NCBI GenBank assembly: GCA_018606805.1
Contig: JAGYWI010000003.1
Span: 124,001 to 188,000 of the forward strand
DNA from: Candidatus Magnetomicrobium cryptolimnococcus
GTDB lineage: Bacteria > Nitrospirota > Thermodesulfovibrionia > Thermodesulfovibrionales > Magnetobacteriaceae
Length of the DNA stretch: 64,000 nt
Direction of reading: 5' to 3'
Shown here piece by piece: positions 29,664 to 39,200 of the stretch. Position 1 is the first letter of the stretch. The number at the start of each line of letters is the position of its first letter. The notes beneath the pieces are model-generated. The model was not told where the DNA came from. It worked only from the letters and a program-made list of their open reading frames with translations, and ran no database searches. The translations under genes and the position numbers were made by a program.

Positions 29664-29696
29664 CAATTTAAGATAATAATTTAGGATAATAATTTA
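29657..29696 (+). repeat. Short tandem repeat upstream of purS
   Basis: Three near-identical ~13-nt units, AGGATAACAATTTA, AGATAATAATTTA and GGATAATAATTTA, run into the purS ATG. They fill the 32-nt spacer between zapA and purS. Confidence 0.7.
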
Positions 29697-29941
29697 TGAA
29701 GGCTTGTATATACGTTAAGTTGCGGTCATCGGTATTAGACCCACAAGGAAAGGCTGTGCATATGGGGCTTGAGACCCTTGGCTTTACTAATGTCAAAGAT
29801 GTGAGGGTTGGCAGGTTTATTGAAATGCAAATGGATGATGGCACAGACAAAGACAAGGCGCACGCTATGGTTAAGGATATGTGCGAGAAGTTTCTTGTTA
29901 ATATGGTAATTGAAGATTACAGTTTTACAATTGAAGGCTGA
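29696..29941 (+). CDS. purS: Phosphoribosylformylglycinamidine synthase subunit PurS
   Basis: 81 aa. Small structural subunit bridging PurQ and PurL in the multi-subunit FGAM synthase of purine biosynthesis. KACIYVKLRSSVLDPQGKAV and the GLETLGFTNVKDVRVGRFIE segment are characteristic. purQ follows after 64 nt; purL is not in the window. Confidence 0.92.
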   Translation: MKACIYVKLRSSVLDPQGKAVHMGLETLGFTNVKDVRVGRFIEMQMDDGTDKDKAHAMVKDMCEKFLVNMVIEDYSFTIEG

Positions 29942-29985
29942 GAAGGCTTATATATTGAAGGCTGAGAAGGCTGAGAAGGCTTATA
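29931..29985 (+). repeat. Tandem repeat between purS and purQ
   Basis: TTGAAGGCTGAGAAGGCTTATA is duplicated, and the second copy contains an extra GAGAAGGCT unit. It begins inside the last codons of purS, so the duplication probably copied the gene end. Confidence 0.75.
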
Positions 29986-30005
29986 GTTATGAGTGGTAAT
30001 AGCAT

Positions 30006-30710
30006 ATGATAGGCATAGTGGTTTTTCCCGGCAGTAACTGTGAGTACGATTGCTACCATGTGGTGAAGGAAGTGCTCAAAACAGATGGATGTTTTATCTG
30101 GCATAAGGAAAGGCATATAGATAGTTCGATAAAGGCGTTAATTTTACCAGGGGGGTTTTCTTTTGGTGATTATTTACGTACGGGGGCTATCGCTAGGTTT
30201 TCACCTGTTATTGATGCCGTTAGTCAGTTTGCAGCGGAGGGGAAGCTTGTTTTAGGTATCTGTAATGGCTTTCAAATATTGCTTGAGGCGGGGCTTTTAC
30301 CGGGGGCTATGCTTAAAAATAAGAATTTAAAGTATATTTGTAAAGATGTCTATCTTAAAATCAACAAAAAATCCACTTCACCTTTTATCTCTGAATATAA
30401 AGGTAGAGATGTTGTTAAAATCCCAATAGCCCATGGCGAGGGCAACTACTACGCTTACCCAGATACACTAAAGGCACTTCACGATGAAAACTCCATTGTA
30501 TTTAGATACTGTACGGCAGATGGTCAGGTAACGGATGATGTCAACCCTAATGGCAGTGTTGAAAACATTGCTGGGATAGCCAATGCAAATGGTAATGTGC
30601 TTGGTATGATGCCCCATCCGGAACGTTGCTCAGAGGACATACTTGGTAATCGTGATGGGCTTGCCATTTTTGAGTCTATGGTTAAGGCCATTAGACAAGC
30701 TGCACTTTAA
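30006..30710 (+). CDS. purQ: Phosphoribosylformylglycinamidine synthase glutaminase subunit PurQ
   Basis: 234 aa class I glutamine amidotransferase supplying ammonia to PurL. The nucleophile is in GICNGFQIL (Cys86), and the His/Glu pair in MMPHPERC (about 204/206). [13 protein letters not shown] at the N-terminus is typical of PurQ. A Shine-Dalgarno is not obvious; the tandem GAAGGC repeats lie just upstream. Confidence 0.95.
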   Translation: MIGIVVFPGSNCEYDCYHVVKEVLKTDGCFIWHKERHIDSSIKALILPGGFSFGDYLRTGAIARFSPVIDAVSQFAAEGKLVLGICNGFQILLEAGLLPGAMLKNKNLKYICKDVYLKINKKSTSPFISEYKGRDVVKIPIAHGEGNYYAYPDTLKALHDENSIVFRYCTADGQVTDDVNPNGSVENIAGIANANGNVLGMMPHPERCSEDILGNRDGLAIFESMVKAIRQAAL

Positions 30711-30752
30711 TTTTAATAATTTAGTAAAATCTATCAAACTGAGGTGATAACT

Positions 30753-31601
30753 ATGGGTAAAGAGATTTTTATAGACCCTAAAGTAAATCCACTTAAAGGA
30801 CACAAGAGCGCTATTGTTATTATAGTTACGTTAATTGCTGTGATAGCAGTGATGTCTTTTAGCCCGTTTGTTATAATTGTAGCAGGTGAGCGCGGGGTTT
30901 TACTGACCCTTGGGGCGCCGGAGGAAAAACCGCTTGGTGAAGGTTTACATATTGTAATCCCATACTATCAAAAGGTTATCAAGTATGATGTAAAGATTCA
31001 AAAATCTACCATAACAACAGAGGCTGCATCAAAGGATATTCAGGAAGTGAAGACAACCGTTGCGCTAAATTATCACGTGGTGCCGGAAAAGGTTAGTAAG
31101 GTACATCAACAGCTTGGTTTTGAATACAGGACAACTATCATAGAGCCTGCAATGAATGAGGTTATTAAGGCTGTAACGGCTATCTTTACAGCCGAGGAGC
31201 TTATTACGAAAAGACCGCGTGTTAGTACGCAAATGAAGGAAGGATTAAAAGAGAGGCTCGTAGTTCATAATATAGCTGTGGATGAGTTTTCAATTACTAA
31301 TTTTTTCTTTTCTGAGAAATTTACAGATGCTGTTGAGGAAAAACAAACGGCTGAACAGAAGTTTTTAAAGGCCAAAAAGGACCTTGAAAGGATAGAAGTG
31401 GAAGCCGAACAAAGACTTGCAAGCGCCAAAGCTGAAGCCCAGTCGTTAGCGCTACAAAAGGAAAGCATATCGCCAGAGCTTGTTCAACTGCGGCAGATAG
31501 AGGCTACCATTAAGGCTATCGAGAAATGGAATGGTGTACTGCCAAATGTAACTGGCGGGGCTATGCCTTTTATTGATGTCAAGGCTATTGGAAGACAATA
31601 A
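30753..31601 (+). CDS. Prohibitin-family SPFH/Band 7 protein
   Basis: 282 aa from the ATG at 30753, preceded by GAGGTGAT (a GTG at 30744 lies inside that site). One membrane helix (about 20-45) is followed by an SPFH domain starting VAGERGVLLTLGAPEE and a C-terminal helix rich in Ala/Glu/Lys (EVEAEQRLASAKAEAQSLAL). Bacterial prohibitin-like proteins form membrane-bound ring or scaffold assemblies, often with FtsH; no FtsH is nearby. It overlaps selA by 26 nt, suggesting co-expression only. Confidence 0.88.
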   Translation: MGKEIFIDPKVNPLKGHKSAIVIIVTLIAVIAVMSFSPFVIIVAGERGVLLTLGAPEEKPLGEGLHIVIPYYQKVIKYDVKIQKSTITTEAASKDIQEVKTTVALNYHVVPEKVSKVHQQLGFEYRTTIIEPAMNEVIKAVTAIFTAEELITKRPRVSTQMKEGLKERLVVHNIAVDEFSITNFFFSEKFTDAVEEKQTAEQKFLKAKKDLERIEVEAEQRLASAKAEAQSLALQKESISPELVQLRQIEATIKAIEKWNGVLPNVTGGAMPFIDVKAIGRQ

Positions 31602-32952
31602 AAAAAACATTCTAAGGAGCTTGCCCTCTGTTGATAGCATTTTAAAAACTGAGAGGGTTAAGCTCTGGTTAAACGAGTATCCAAGGGGGGTTGTTGTAAA
31701 GGCAATAAGGCAGGCGCTCCAAAGATTTAGAACAGATATAGAAAAAAAGACTACCCCTGATATAACTAATATACTTGAGCTTTCATATAAAACCCTAAAA
31801 GAGCTAATAAGTCCAAACTTGCAGCCGGTCATAAATGCAACCGGTGTGGTTATACACACAAATCTGGGTAGAGCCCCCCTTTGTCAACGAGCGCTCAAAA
31901 GCATAGTGGCACTATCGTCTGGATACTCAAATCTTGAGTATAATCTAAATGATGGTAAGCGTGGCAGCCGACACGTACATGCTGCGCGCTGGCTAAGGGA
32001 ATTAACCGGCGCTGAGGATGCCGTAGTTGTCAATAATAATGCGGCGGCTGTCTTAATTTGCTTAAGTGCAGTAGCTAAACCGGGTGAGGTCATAGTCTCA
32101 CGCGGCGAACTTGTGGAAATAGGCGGCTCTTTCAGAGTACCGGATATTTTGTCCTTTAGTGGAGCTATATTAAAGGAAGTGGGCACTACCAATAAAACCC
32201 ATCTCTATGACTACGAGCAGGCAATAAACGAAAACACGACATTAATACTTAAGGTGCATCAATCAAATTATAAAATAATAGGGTTTACAGAAGATGTAAA
32301 GATAGAAAGCCTCGTCCACCTAGCCCACTCAAAGGAGCTGCCCGTTATGTATGACCTTGGCAGCGGCTGTTTGCTGAATCTGCTGCCTAACGAACCAGCC
32401 GTGTCAGATATAGTGAAGGCAGGGGTAGACTTGGTAACGTTTAGTGGCGATAAACTTCTAGGTGGGCCGCAAGCTGGTATTATTGCTGGTAAAAAGATAT
32501 ATATTGAAAAAATCAAAAAACATCCATTTGCAAGGGCAGTAAGGGTGGATAAGCTCGCCATTGCAGCACTTGAAGCAACACTGCTTGAATATTATTTAGA
32601 CCCTAACGTGGCATGTGAAACAATACCGGTTCTAAACATGCTCTTACAAAGTAAAGAAACCATACTAAAACGTGCAACAGTTCTAGCGCAAAATATAAAA
32701 CCACTTAATCCTGAAATTATAGAGGAAACCTCACGAGCTGGTGGCGGCGCACTGCCGGAAGTCTTACTACCAACGTATGCCTTAAGCCTACACCCGCCTT
32801 TTGAGAAATTTGAAGAAACATTAAGAGGCGAAAATCCTCCTGTTATTGTCAGAGTCAATAAGGATAAAATTATATTAGACGTTCGCACTGTAAGTGATGA
32901 GGAAATAAGTACACTTACCGGTATACTGTTAAAATATATAAAAAAAAGATAA
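31576..32952 (+). CDS. selA: L-seryl-tRNA(Sec) selenium transferase
   Basis: About 458 aa PLP enzyme converting Ser-tRNA(Sec) to Sec-tRNA(Sec). PVINATGVVIHTNLGRAPL and VTFSGDKLLGGPQAG, with the Schiff-base lysine near 293, are diagnostic. An adjacent TTG at 31573 and a TTG at 31588 are alternative starts; the gene overlaps the prohibitin gene. selB, which commonly follows selA, is absent here and is replaced by a KAP NTPase. The genome must encode selB, selC and selD elsewhere if the pathway works. I found no selenoprotein in this window. Confidence 0.95.
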   Translation: MSRLLEDNKKNILRSLPSVDSILKTERVKLWLNEYPRGVVVKAIRQALQRFRTDIEKKTTPDITNILELSYKTLKELISPNLQPVINATGVVIHTNLGRAPLCQRALKSIVALSSGYSNLEYNLNDGKRGSRHVHAARWLRELTGAEDAVVVNNNAAAVLICLSAVAKPGEVIVSRGELVEIGGSFRVPDILSFSGAILKEVGTTNKTHLYDYEQAINENTTLILKVHQSNYKIIGFTEDVKIESLVHLAHSKELPVMYDLGSGCLLNLLPNEPAVSDIVKAGVDLVTFSGDKLLGGPQAGIIAGKKIYIEKIKKHPFARAVRVDKLAIAALEATLLEYYLDPNVACETIPVLNMLLQSKETILKRATVLAQNIKPLNPEIIEETSRAGGGALPEVLLPTYALSLHPPFEKFEETLRGENPPVIVRVNKDKIILDVRTVSDEEISTLTGILLKYIKKR

Positions 32953-32991
32953 GCTAAAAAGATAAAAATATATGGGCTGGAAACCTTTTTA

Positions 32992-33020
32992 TTGTATTGA
33001 AAGAGTTTTTACAGTATAAT
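32992..33020 (+). promoter_or_regulatory. Promoter placing a leaderless start at the KAP gene
   Basis: TTGTAT (32992-32997), a 17-nt spacer, TATAAT (33015-33020), then only 7 nt to the ATG at 33028. The predicted transcription start coincides with the start codon, and there is no Shine-Dalgarno. Confidence 0.65.
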
Positions 33021-33027
33021 AAATCAA

Positions 33028-34467
33028 ATGGATTTCTTCAACGACGAATATACCCTTGACATAAAGCTGCTTGGATATGAAAAACAGGCAGAAAATATAA
33101 GGAATCTTATTTTAAATTGTGATACACCTTATACAATAGGTATATCTGGCAGATGGGGAAGTGGCAAGACCAGTATGATGAAACACTTGATGGCGAGTCT
33201 TGGCGGTATTCCAGTTCAACAGAGGTTTAGGTTTTCAGAAAATGTTATAGAAGATGATAAAGAGAAAGGGTCATTTAACCGCATATTCGATGATTATGAA
33301 AAGATACAAGCTGATAAGGATAATAGGCATAAAACAGTAAAGGCAGTGTGGTTTAATCCATGGGAACATGAAAAGCACGAAGAGCCTATGGTTGAATTAT
33401 TAAATGAAATAAGGTATTACTTTACGTCTTTATTAAAGAGCACTGAGTGGGTTAAAAAAATCAGTACTGTTAGCATCCAAGCGGGATTAGAGCTCCTTAA
33501 GAGTTTAAAAAAATTACCAATTGCAGCATCTGATATTCAAAAATCTTATGAAAAGTACGAATATGATAACTTTGATTATGTAATAAGAAGCCAACGCTTT
33601 AAAGTAGTCTTCCAAGAGGCGATTAAAAAACTTCTTGCAATTAAAGATGAATCAACTCATGATAAGGCAAGATTAGTTATTTTTATAGATGATTTAGATA
33701 GATGCGATAATGTAACGATAGCTAAACTATTAAAGGAAATTAAACAATATCTATCAACCAAAAGATGTGTATTTGTCTTTGGATTTGACAGACATCAAGT
33801 TGAAAAAGCTGTTAATAGCGAAATTAGTTTATCCACCAAGGAAACCCGTTCCTATCTAGAGAAAATATTTCAAACTACAATCTATATAAAACAGCCTATT
33901 GAAAATAAAGTAGTGGAATTTGCCGAAAATTTATTTGATAAATTGTTTAATGGTATTGATATTAAAGACATAGATAAACAAGGCTTCATTAGATTTATAG
34001 CCAGTATAGTTGATACAAATCCACGAAGGATTAAGAGTTTTTTGGTAGGATTTTATCTACATTATACAAATATAAATTTAACAGATATTAAAGGCGAGAG
34101 TACAAAATCAGGGCAAAAAATATATGAAGGACTTGCATTAATAACATACTTAAAAGTCTTCCATGAACCTGTCTATTCAGTATTAGAAAATATGCCATCG
34201 CTTGTGACTCCTTTGATTGAGTCCATGGGATACCCAAGTGTAAACCAAGTAAAAGACAATAATGATTATTTCTTCTATTTAGAGTTGAGAAGTCATTTAC
34301 GAGACACCGACGAAAAAGATTATAAGTTTGCCAAAGAAGAGGAAAATAAATTCCTTTCAGAGATTTACGAAATGCAAGGTAGACACAAGAGCCATTCAAA
34401 ATTTAAAAAAGAATTTATTGAGTACTTTCAAGGTATAGCAGGAGATGAATTCCAATACTATTTATAA
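33028..34467 (+). CDS. KAP-family P-loop NTPase
   Basis: 479 aa. Walker A GISGRWGSGKTSM (about 40-52), the KAP signature AVWFNPWEHEKHEEP (about 110), Walker B VIFIDDLDRCD (about 216-226) and the sensor region CVFVFGFDRHQVEKAV identify the KAP family. KAP proteins often have membrane helices inserted between the Walker motifs; here that region is hydrophilic, so it is probably soluble. The C-terminus has a helical segment with TNPRRIKSFL as in relatives. It overlaps the following NACHT gene by 23 nt, so the two are translated together. Several KAP proteins belong to defence loci; a defence role here is inference. Confidence 0.9.
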   Translation: MDFFNDEYTLDIKLLGYEKQAENIRNLILNCDTPYTIGISGRWGSGKTSMMKHLMASLGGIPVQQRFRFSENVIEDDKEKGSFNRIFDDYEKIQADKDNRHKTVKAVWFNPWEHEKHEEPMVELLNEIRYYFTSLLKSTEWVKKISTVSIQAGLELLKSLKKLPIAASDIQKSYEKYEYDNFDYVIRSQRFKVVFQEAIKKLLAIKDESTHDKARLVIFIDDLDRCDNVTIAKLLKEIKQYLSTKRCVFVFGFDRHQVEKAVNSEISLSTKETRSYLEKIFQTTIYIKQPIENKVVEFAENLFDKLFNGIDIKDIDKQGFIRFIASIVDTNPRRIKSFLVGFYLHYTNINLTDIKGESTKSGQKIYEGLALITYLKVFHEPVYSVLENMPSLVTPLIESMGYPSVNQVKDNNDYFFYLELRSHLRDTDEKDYKFAKEEENKFLSEIYEMQGRHKSHSKFKKEFIEYFQGIAGDEFQYYL

Positions 34468-37306
34468 AGATAGTTCCAAAGAAACATGGTCATACCCCAT
34501 AAATTTTAGGTTTAGGGATTATATGTGGCTGGATACTTTTTATAGCTACAGAGATAGGCTTTTCAAATTATACAAAAAAGCGGACATGGCTGGCGTTATG
34601 GAGGCATCTGAGGACCAGCCAGTACATATAAAAGATATTTATGTTCCATTAAGGCTCGATAAAACTAATTTAGAACATATAAAAAGTACAGAAGAAGTTG
34701 ATAGCGTTAAAGGGCAATCAATAGAAGAGGTTCTGTGCACAAAACAATTTATAGCCATATCTGGAGCACCGGGCTCCGGTAAATCCACCCTAACTAAGTT
34801 TTTAGCTGCTATGCTTTCGCAGCCTGAAAATAATCACTATACAAGCGTACTTGGAAGGCGGGTTGTTATACCTTTTATTTTGCGGGAGTTTGATTTTGCA
34901 AAGATTAACAGTTTTGATGACCTTTTTAGTCAGTGGATTGTTGATATAAACAAACGGTTAGGTATGAAACTAACAAGAGACTTTTTTGACTTTTACATAA
35001 GCTATGGCTGGGCAGTTGTTATTTTTGACGGAATAGATGAAATAAGTGATGAAAAAAATCTGGCATTAATTGACTGGATTAATGATTGGATTGATAAAAA
35101 CATGTCTTTTTCTATAGCACAATATAAAATAAATATAATAATAACAGGCAGACCCTATGGTTATTTAGAAAAAGGCAAGTATGATAAGTTTTTTGAGAAA
35201 TTATATATTCAGCCATTTAATTCTAATGAAATCAAGGAATATGCAGATAAATGGTTTTCTATTAGATATAGGCCTGATACAGTAAGGATACAACAAAAAG
35301 TAGATGATTTTATAAAGGCTATTAAGTTTTACAATCTTGTTGGATTAAAACATCGTCCGATATATCTTGCAATGCTTGCATACGTAGCTGAAACTTATGG
35401 TGAACTTCCAAGAACCAGAACCTTAGCATATTCTAAAATAATTGATGCCTATATACATCAACTTGATTTGATTAAAAGGTTAACTTCACAAAAAATCTGG
35501 AGTTATGATGATAAAATAAGGTTTCTTGAAGAACTGGCATATAAGATTCATACAAAAGCTGAAGTAGAACTTGGCAACATTAGTGATTCACAACAAATGC
35601 ACATACAAATAAGCAGAGAAACATTAAAAACCTATTTTAAAGATATAATAAAAGAAGAAAGATTTGGCACTATTAAGGACAATGAGGTAGATGAACTTGT
35701 TAGATACTTTTTGGCAAGGACAGGGTTAATAGTAGAACCAAAAGAGGGTTATATACAATTTAGCCACTTGACCTTTCAAGAATACTTAGTAGCTGCAAGA
35801 ATATACAGAAAAAAAGACCCATTTGACTTGATTGGCGATTTAACAAAAGAGATTTTTGATAAATTAGATAAAACAGGATGGTACGAGATAGCGCTACTTT
35901 ATTTTGGAATAGATTCTATCAGAGCTGGGCAGCACCAGTCAAAGATTTTACAAAGGGTAATACAAAAGAACAATAATGCTCATCATAAATTTATAATAGA
36001 CCTTATTGCAAACACAGAGCACAAGCTCTCAGTAGAAGAAGAACAGAAGTGGTTGAAAACGCTTATATACTTATGGTTGTTGAATGATAGTGCAGACACG
36101 ACTTTGTTTAAGTATATGCAAAAATCAATACAAAAACTAACAGAAGTGCATGAAGATGTTGAAAAATATATTGCAACATATACAGACAATATTTTAGGTG
36201 ATATATCACTATATGATAGCAGTATAATCCTTCTGAACAGAGAGCAAGAGCCTGATAATAAGATTGATATTTTAAAAAATATCTTTCTTGTAGGAATTTA
36301 TTGGGATACTTATAGAAAAAGTTATTTTTCAAAAGAACGGATAGATAAACTTCAAAAAATAATAAAAGAAAATAAAAACAATAACCATCAAAGTAATACT
36401 CAACTGGCTGTTATATTAGATAAATATCTCGACTTCCATAATAAAGAAGATGCTATATTACTGTCTAATGTAATTTTCCAACTTATAACGTTAAACGAAT
36501 ATCATGTATTGTTTGGTAACTCCTTATATTATGTATTTTACTATAATAACGAAAAAATACATAATATGTTTATGGAACTGTTTATTATGTCCCATATGGG
36601 CTTGTTATTTACATTAAAAGAAATAAACAGTGGTATAGATAAATTTGATACTTTTAGGAAGGAATTTTTAGCTATTAATCGGGCTCGGGATTTGGCTCGG
36701 GATTTGGCTCGGTATTTGGCTCGGGATTTGGATCGGTATTTGGATCGGGATTTGGATCGGGATTTGGATCGGTATTTGGCTCAGTATTTGGATCGGTATT
36801 TGGCTCAGTATTTGGATCGGTATTTGGATCGGGATTTGGATCGGTATTTGGATCAGTATTTGGCTCAGTATTTGGATCGGGATTTGGATCGGGATTTGGC
36901 TCGGTATTTGGATCAGTATTTGGATCGGTATTTGGATCGGGATTTGGATCGGCGTGTTTTAAGGGTTATAATTGGTATGATATTTATTTACTACTATAAA
37001 ATATCAGAAAAAATATATAAAAGTAAGAATATAAGGATACAAGTTTCTAAAAAAAATTTTTTTGATACTTATGCAAGTATCAAAACAGATGATAACGCAA
37101 TAACTTATTTTAAAGAACGTTGTGGCGATATAGTGGCAGAACGAGAACAAGAAATTATAGAATGGTTGAACTCATCCTATTCCCCCAGAAAAATAATGGA
37201 ATTAACATCAAAATACATAGGAGACGAGGAGTTTGATGCTGAAGTTGCAATAAAAGACTTTCACGAATTTGTGAAGGCTTCTATTGAAAAATTGGAGAAA
37301 AAATGA
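34445..37306 (+). CDS. NACHT NTPase with 22-copy tetrapeptide repeat
   Basis: 953 aa. Walker [18 protein letters not shown] (about 103-118), Walker [13 protein letters not shown] (about 191-201), sensor-like [10 protein letters not shown] and the winged-helix [16 protein letters not shown] identify a NACHT STAND NTPase. A helical region follows. At residues 749-836 come 22 units of [D/Y]-L-[D/A]-[R/Q], then about 115 C-terminal residues. There are no membrane helices. It overlaps the KAP gene, implying a two-component system in which one NTPase may sense and the other act; neither a nuclease nor another effector domain is recognisable. It shares its repeat-before-C-terminus plan with the NACHT gene near 1.8-4.7 kb. 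Confidence 0.88.
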   Translation: MNSNTIYKDSSKETWSYPINFRFRDYMWLDTFYSYRDRLFKLYKKADMAGVMEASEDQPVHIKDIYVPLRLDKTNLEHIKSTEEVDSVKGQSIEEVLCTKQFIAISGAPGSGKSTLTKFLAAMLSQPENNHYTSVLGRRVVIPFILREFDFAKINSFDDLFSQWIVDINKRLGMKLTRDFFDFYISYGWAVVIFDGIDEISDEKNLALIDWINDWIDKNMSFSIAQYKINIIITGRPYGYLEKGKYDKFFEKLYIQPFNSNEIKEYADKWFSIRYRPDTVRIQQKVDDFIKAIKFYNLVGLKHRPIYLAMLAYVAETYGELPRTRTLAYSKIIDAYIHQLDLIKRLTSQKIWSYDDKIRFLEELAYKIHTKAEVELGNISDSQQMHIQISRETLKTYFKDIIKEERFGTIKDNEVDELVRYFLARTGLIVEPKEGYIQFSHLTFQEYLVAARIYRKKDPFDLIGDLTKEIFDKLDKTGWYEIALLYFGIDSIRAGQHQSKILQRVIQKNNNAHHKFIIDLIANTEHKLSVEEEQKWLKTLIYLWLLNDSADTTLFKYMQKSIQKLTEVHEDVEKYIATYTDNILGDISLYDSSIILLNREQEPDNKIDILKNIFLVGIYWDTYRKSYFSKERIDKLQKIIKENKNNNHQSNTQLAVILDKYLDFHNKEDAILLSNVIFQLITLNEYHVLFGNSLYYVFYYNNEKIHNMFMELFIMSHMGLLFTLKEINSGIDKFDTFRKEFLAINRARDLARDLARYLARDLDRYLDRDLDRDLDRYLAQYLDRYLAQYLDRYLDRDLDRYLDQYLAQYLDRDLDRDLARYLDQYLDRYLDRDLDRRVLRVIIGMIFIYYYKISEKIYKSKNIRIQVSKKNFFDTYASIKTDDNAITYFKERCGDIVAEREQEIIEWLNSSYSPRKIMELTSKYIGDEEFDAEVAIKDFHEFVKASIEKLEKK
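36689..36952 (+). repeat. Coding 12-nt tandem repeat (22 copies)
   Basis: [GAT/TAT]-TTG-[GAT/GCT]-[CGG/CAG] is repeated exactly 22 times over 264 nt, with base changes only at a few positions that each alter the amino acid (D/Y, D/A, R/Q). The unit is a multiple of three, so copy-number change would not shift the frame. Confidence 0.95.
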
Positions 37307-37450
37307 TACCTAAAGATACAAATTGCTCAAAGATAATTTTTAAATGATTTGCATGAGTATTTTACCCTCAACATCTATAGTCCCAAGGTCTCTGATATAA
37401 ACTTCCCTTTACTAATAACATAGTTGTTTGCCTAGCCAAAAAAAATTCTA

Positions 37451-37494
37451 TTGACAAAAGTAAAACAAAATATATATGTTAGTAAGTACTTACT
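37451..37494 (+). promoter_or_regulatory. TetR-gene promoter and palindromic operator
   Basis: TTGACA (37451-37456), an 18-nt spacer and TATGTT (37475-37480) are followed directly by the perfect 14-bp palindrome AGTAAGTACTTACT (37481-37494). The palindrome covers the expected transcription start. This is a typical site for autorepression by the adjacent TetR protein. Confidence 0.7.
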
Positions 37495-37521
37495 TTAATA
37501 TTAAACACTAAGATTAAGACA

Positions 37522-38097
37522 ATGATAATGATTAAAAACGATAAAAGACAACAAATAATGGACAGTGCCATTGAGTTAATATCCAAGCGTGGGTATAACG
37601 GCACGACGACAAAGGAGATCGCTCGCATAGCCGGCGTTGCTGAGCTTACGATTTTCCGGTACTTTGGCTCTAAAGAAAAACTCTTTGAAGACATCCTTGC
37701 CACGATGAGCTTTAATAATAGGTTCATAGAAATCATGCCTGAAATAGAACAACTAAACTGCAAAGAAGGCTTAATAAAGATAGGAACATACCTTTTTGAT
37801 TTTTTAAAGAAAAATAAACCCCTTGTTACAATCATGGTTACTGAGATAAATAACTTTCCACTTTCAACAAGGAAGCTACACTGTGAAAACATAGATGGCG
37901 TAATAAATCGGCTTTCACTTTATATCAAAAGCCGGCTATGCCCTATGAAACAAGACTCATACGTAGTAGCCCGTGCTTTTTTAGGTATGCTCTTTGGATA
38001 TTTTCAATTTGAGGAAATTATTAAAGAAAGGGACGTTGATGAGGAAGAGATTAGTTATTACGTAAATGGCTTTGTAAATATCATTATAAACGAATAG
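37522..38097 (+). CDS. TetR/AcrR-family transcriptional regulator
   Basis: 191 aa. The N-terminal HTH (IMDSAIELISKRGYNGTTTK, then FRYFGSKEKLFEDIL) is typical of TetR; the C-terminal half is a variable ligand-binding domain. It lies 33 nt upstream of the RND adaptor and pump genes on the same strand and has a palindromic operator in front. It therefore probably represses the whole pump operon, including itself. A second ATG at 37528 is in frame. Inducer unknown. Confidence 0.92.
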   Translation: MIMIKNDKRQQIMDSAIELISKRGYNGTTTKEIARIAGVAELTIFRYFGSKEKLFEDILATMSFNNRFIEIMPEIEQLNCKEGLIKIGTYLFDFLKKNKPLVTIMVTEINNFPLSTRKLHCENIDGVINRLSLYIKSRLCPMKQDSYVVARAFLGMLFGYFQFEEIIKERDVDEEEISYYVNGFVNIIINE

Positions 38098-38130
38098 CAC
38101 ATAAACATAAAAACAATTGGAGATAAGGAA

Positions 38131-39198
38131 ATGCCAAGATTTCAAAAAATTTTAATAACGATTGTTTTTTTATTCATTGTCCTTACGCACCACACAACAA
38201 CCGGTTTTGCTCAAAAGGAAATGCCTCCTTCCCCCGTTGTTATCTCCCCGCTCAAAAAAGGCACCTTAACGCCTGAGACGGATTTCACAGCTACAGTATA
38301 TTTTCACGAAAAATCGGAACTTGCCGCAGAAATAGCCGGCAAGGTTAAAACCGAAAACATCGAGGAAGGTAAACGAGTCAAAAAAGGAGACGTACTCGTT
38401 GAAGTTGATAGCGTATTACTCCAAAAAACCCTAAAGGCAAAAGAAGCCGCCTATAACGAAGCCCTCGCTAAACTTGACCTTGCAAAAATCAACCTGCAAA
38501 GAACAGCTAAACTCCTACAAAAAGACACTATAAGCGAGCAGGTCTACGATGACAAACGCTTCAGTGTCTCAACCATAACCCATGAAGCCAATCGCCTAAA
38601 GGCAGAAATGGAGGCAGCATCAATAGAAATAGAAAAAACCCGCATACTTGCGCCATTTAACGGAGTTGTAATCGCCAAAAAAACCCATCTTGGCGAATGG
38701 CTTACACAGGGTAAGGTGGTTGCAATCATTGGCAAGGATGAGACCGTGGAGGTTATCGCAGAGGTACCTGTAAACGTCATAAGGGCTATTAAAAACGGCT
38801 CATCTGTTACGATAAAAGCCGAAAATAAGACAATCGAGGGCACTGTTTTTTCAGTAATACCAAACGCTGACGTAGGCACAAGGACATTTCCACTTAAAAT
38901 CCGTGTGAAAAACACCTACTCCCTCATGGAAGGCATGGAGGTACAAGTGGCACTGCCAACTGGCAGCTCCGTGGATTCTTTCATTATACCAAGAGATGCC
39001 GTACTTACCGTATTTGGCAACACGGTAGTGTTTGCCGTTACTGAAAACAAGGCAAAAATGCTCCCTGTAGTAGTTACCGGGTATGAAGGTTATAATGCCG
39101 GTATAACCTCGCAAGCCCCGATGCAAGAAGGCATGGAGATTGCCGTAAAAGGACACGAGCGCCTGCGCGATGGCCAAGCCGTAATGGTTGTGAAATAG
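38131..39198 (+). CDS. RND efflux periplasmic adaptor (MFP/HlyD family)
   Basis: 355 aa. A signal sequence (about 1-27, ending TTGFAQ) is followed by a lipoyl-like half (AEIAGKVKTENIEEGKRVKK), a coiled-coil hairpin (about 95-150) and a second lipoyl half (ILAPFNGVVIAKKTHLGEWL). Beta-barrel and membrane-proximal domains complete the order. It bridges the inner-membrane pump to an outer-membrane channel. The pump gene starts 2 nt after the stop. No TolC-like gene follows, so the channel must come from elsewhere. Confidence 0.92.
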   Translation: MPRFQKILITIVFLFIVLTHHTTTGFAQKEMPPSPVVISPLKKGTLTPETDFTATVYFHEKSELAAEIAGKVKTENIEEGKRVKKGDVLVEVDSVLLQKTLKAKEAAYNEALAKLDLAKINLQRTAKLLQKDTISEQVYDDKRFSVSTITHEANRLKAEMEAASIEIEKTRILAPFNGVVIAKKTHLGEWLTQGKVVAIIGKDETVEVIAEVPVNVIRAIKNGSSVTIKAENKTIEGTVFSVIPNADVGTRTFPLKIRVKNTYSLMEGMEVQVALPTGSSVDSFIIPRDAVLTVFGNTVVFAVTENKAKMLPVVVTGYEGYNAGITSQAPMQEGMEIAVKGHERLRDGQAVMVVK

Positions 39199-39200
39199 CC

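Noticed and set aside
29664-29700. 6S RNA gene downstream of zapA, as in proteobacteria
   Set aside because: Only 32 nt of short tandem repeat separate zapA from purS; no room for the RNA.
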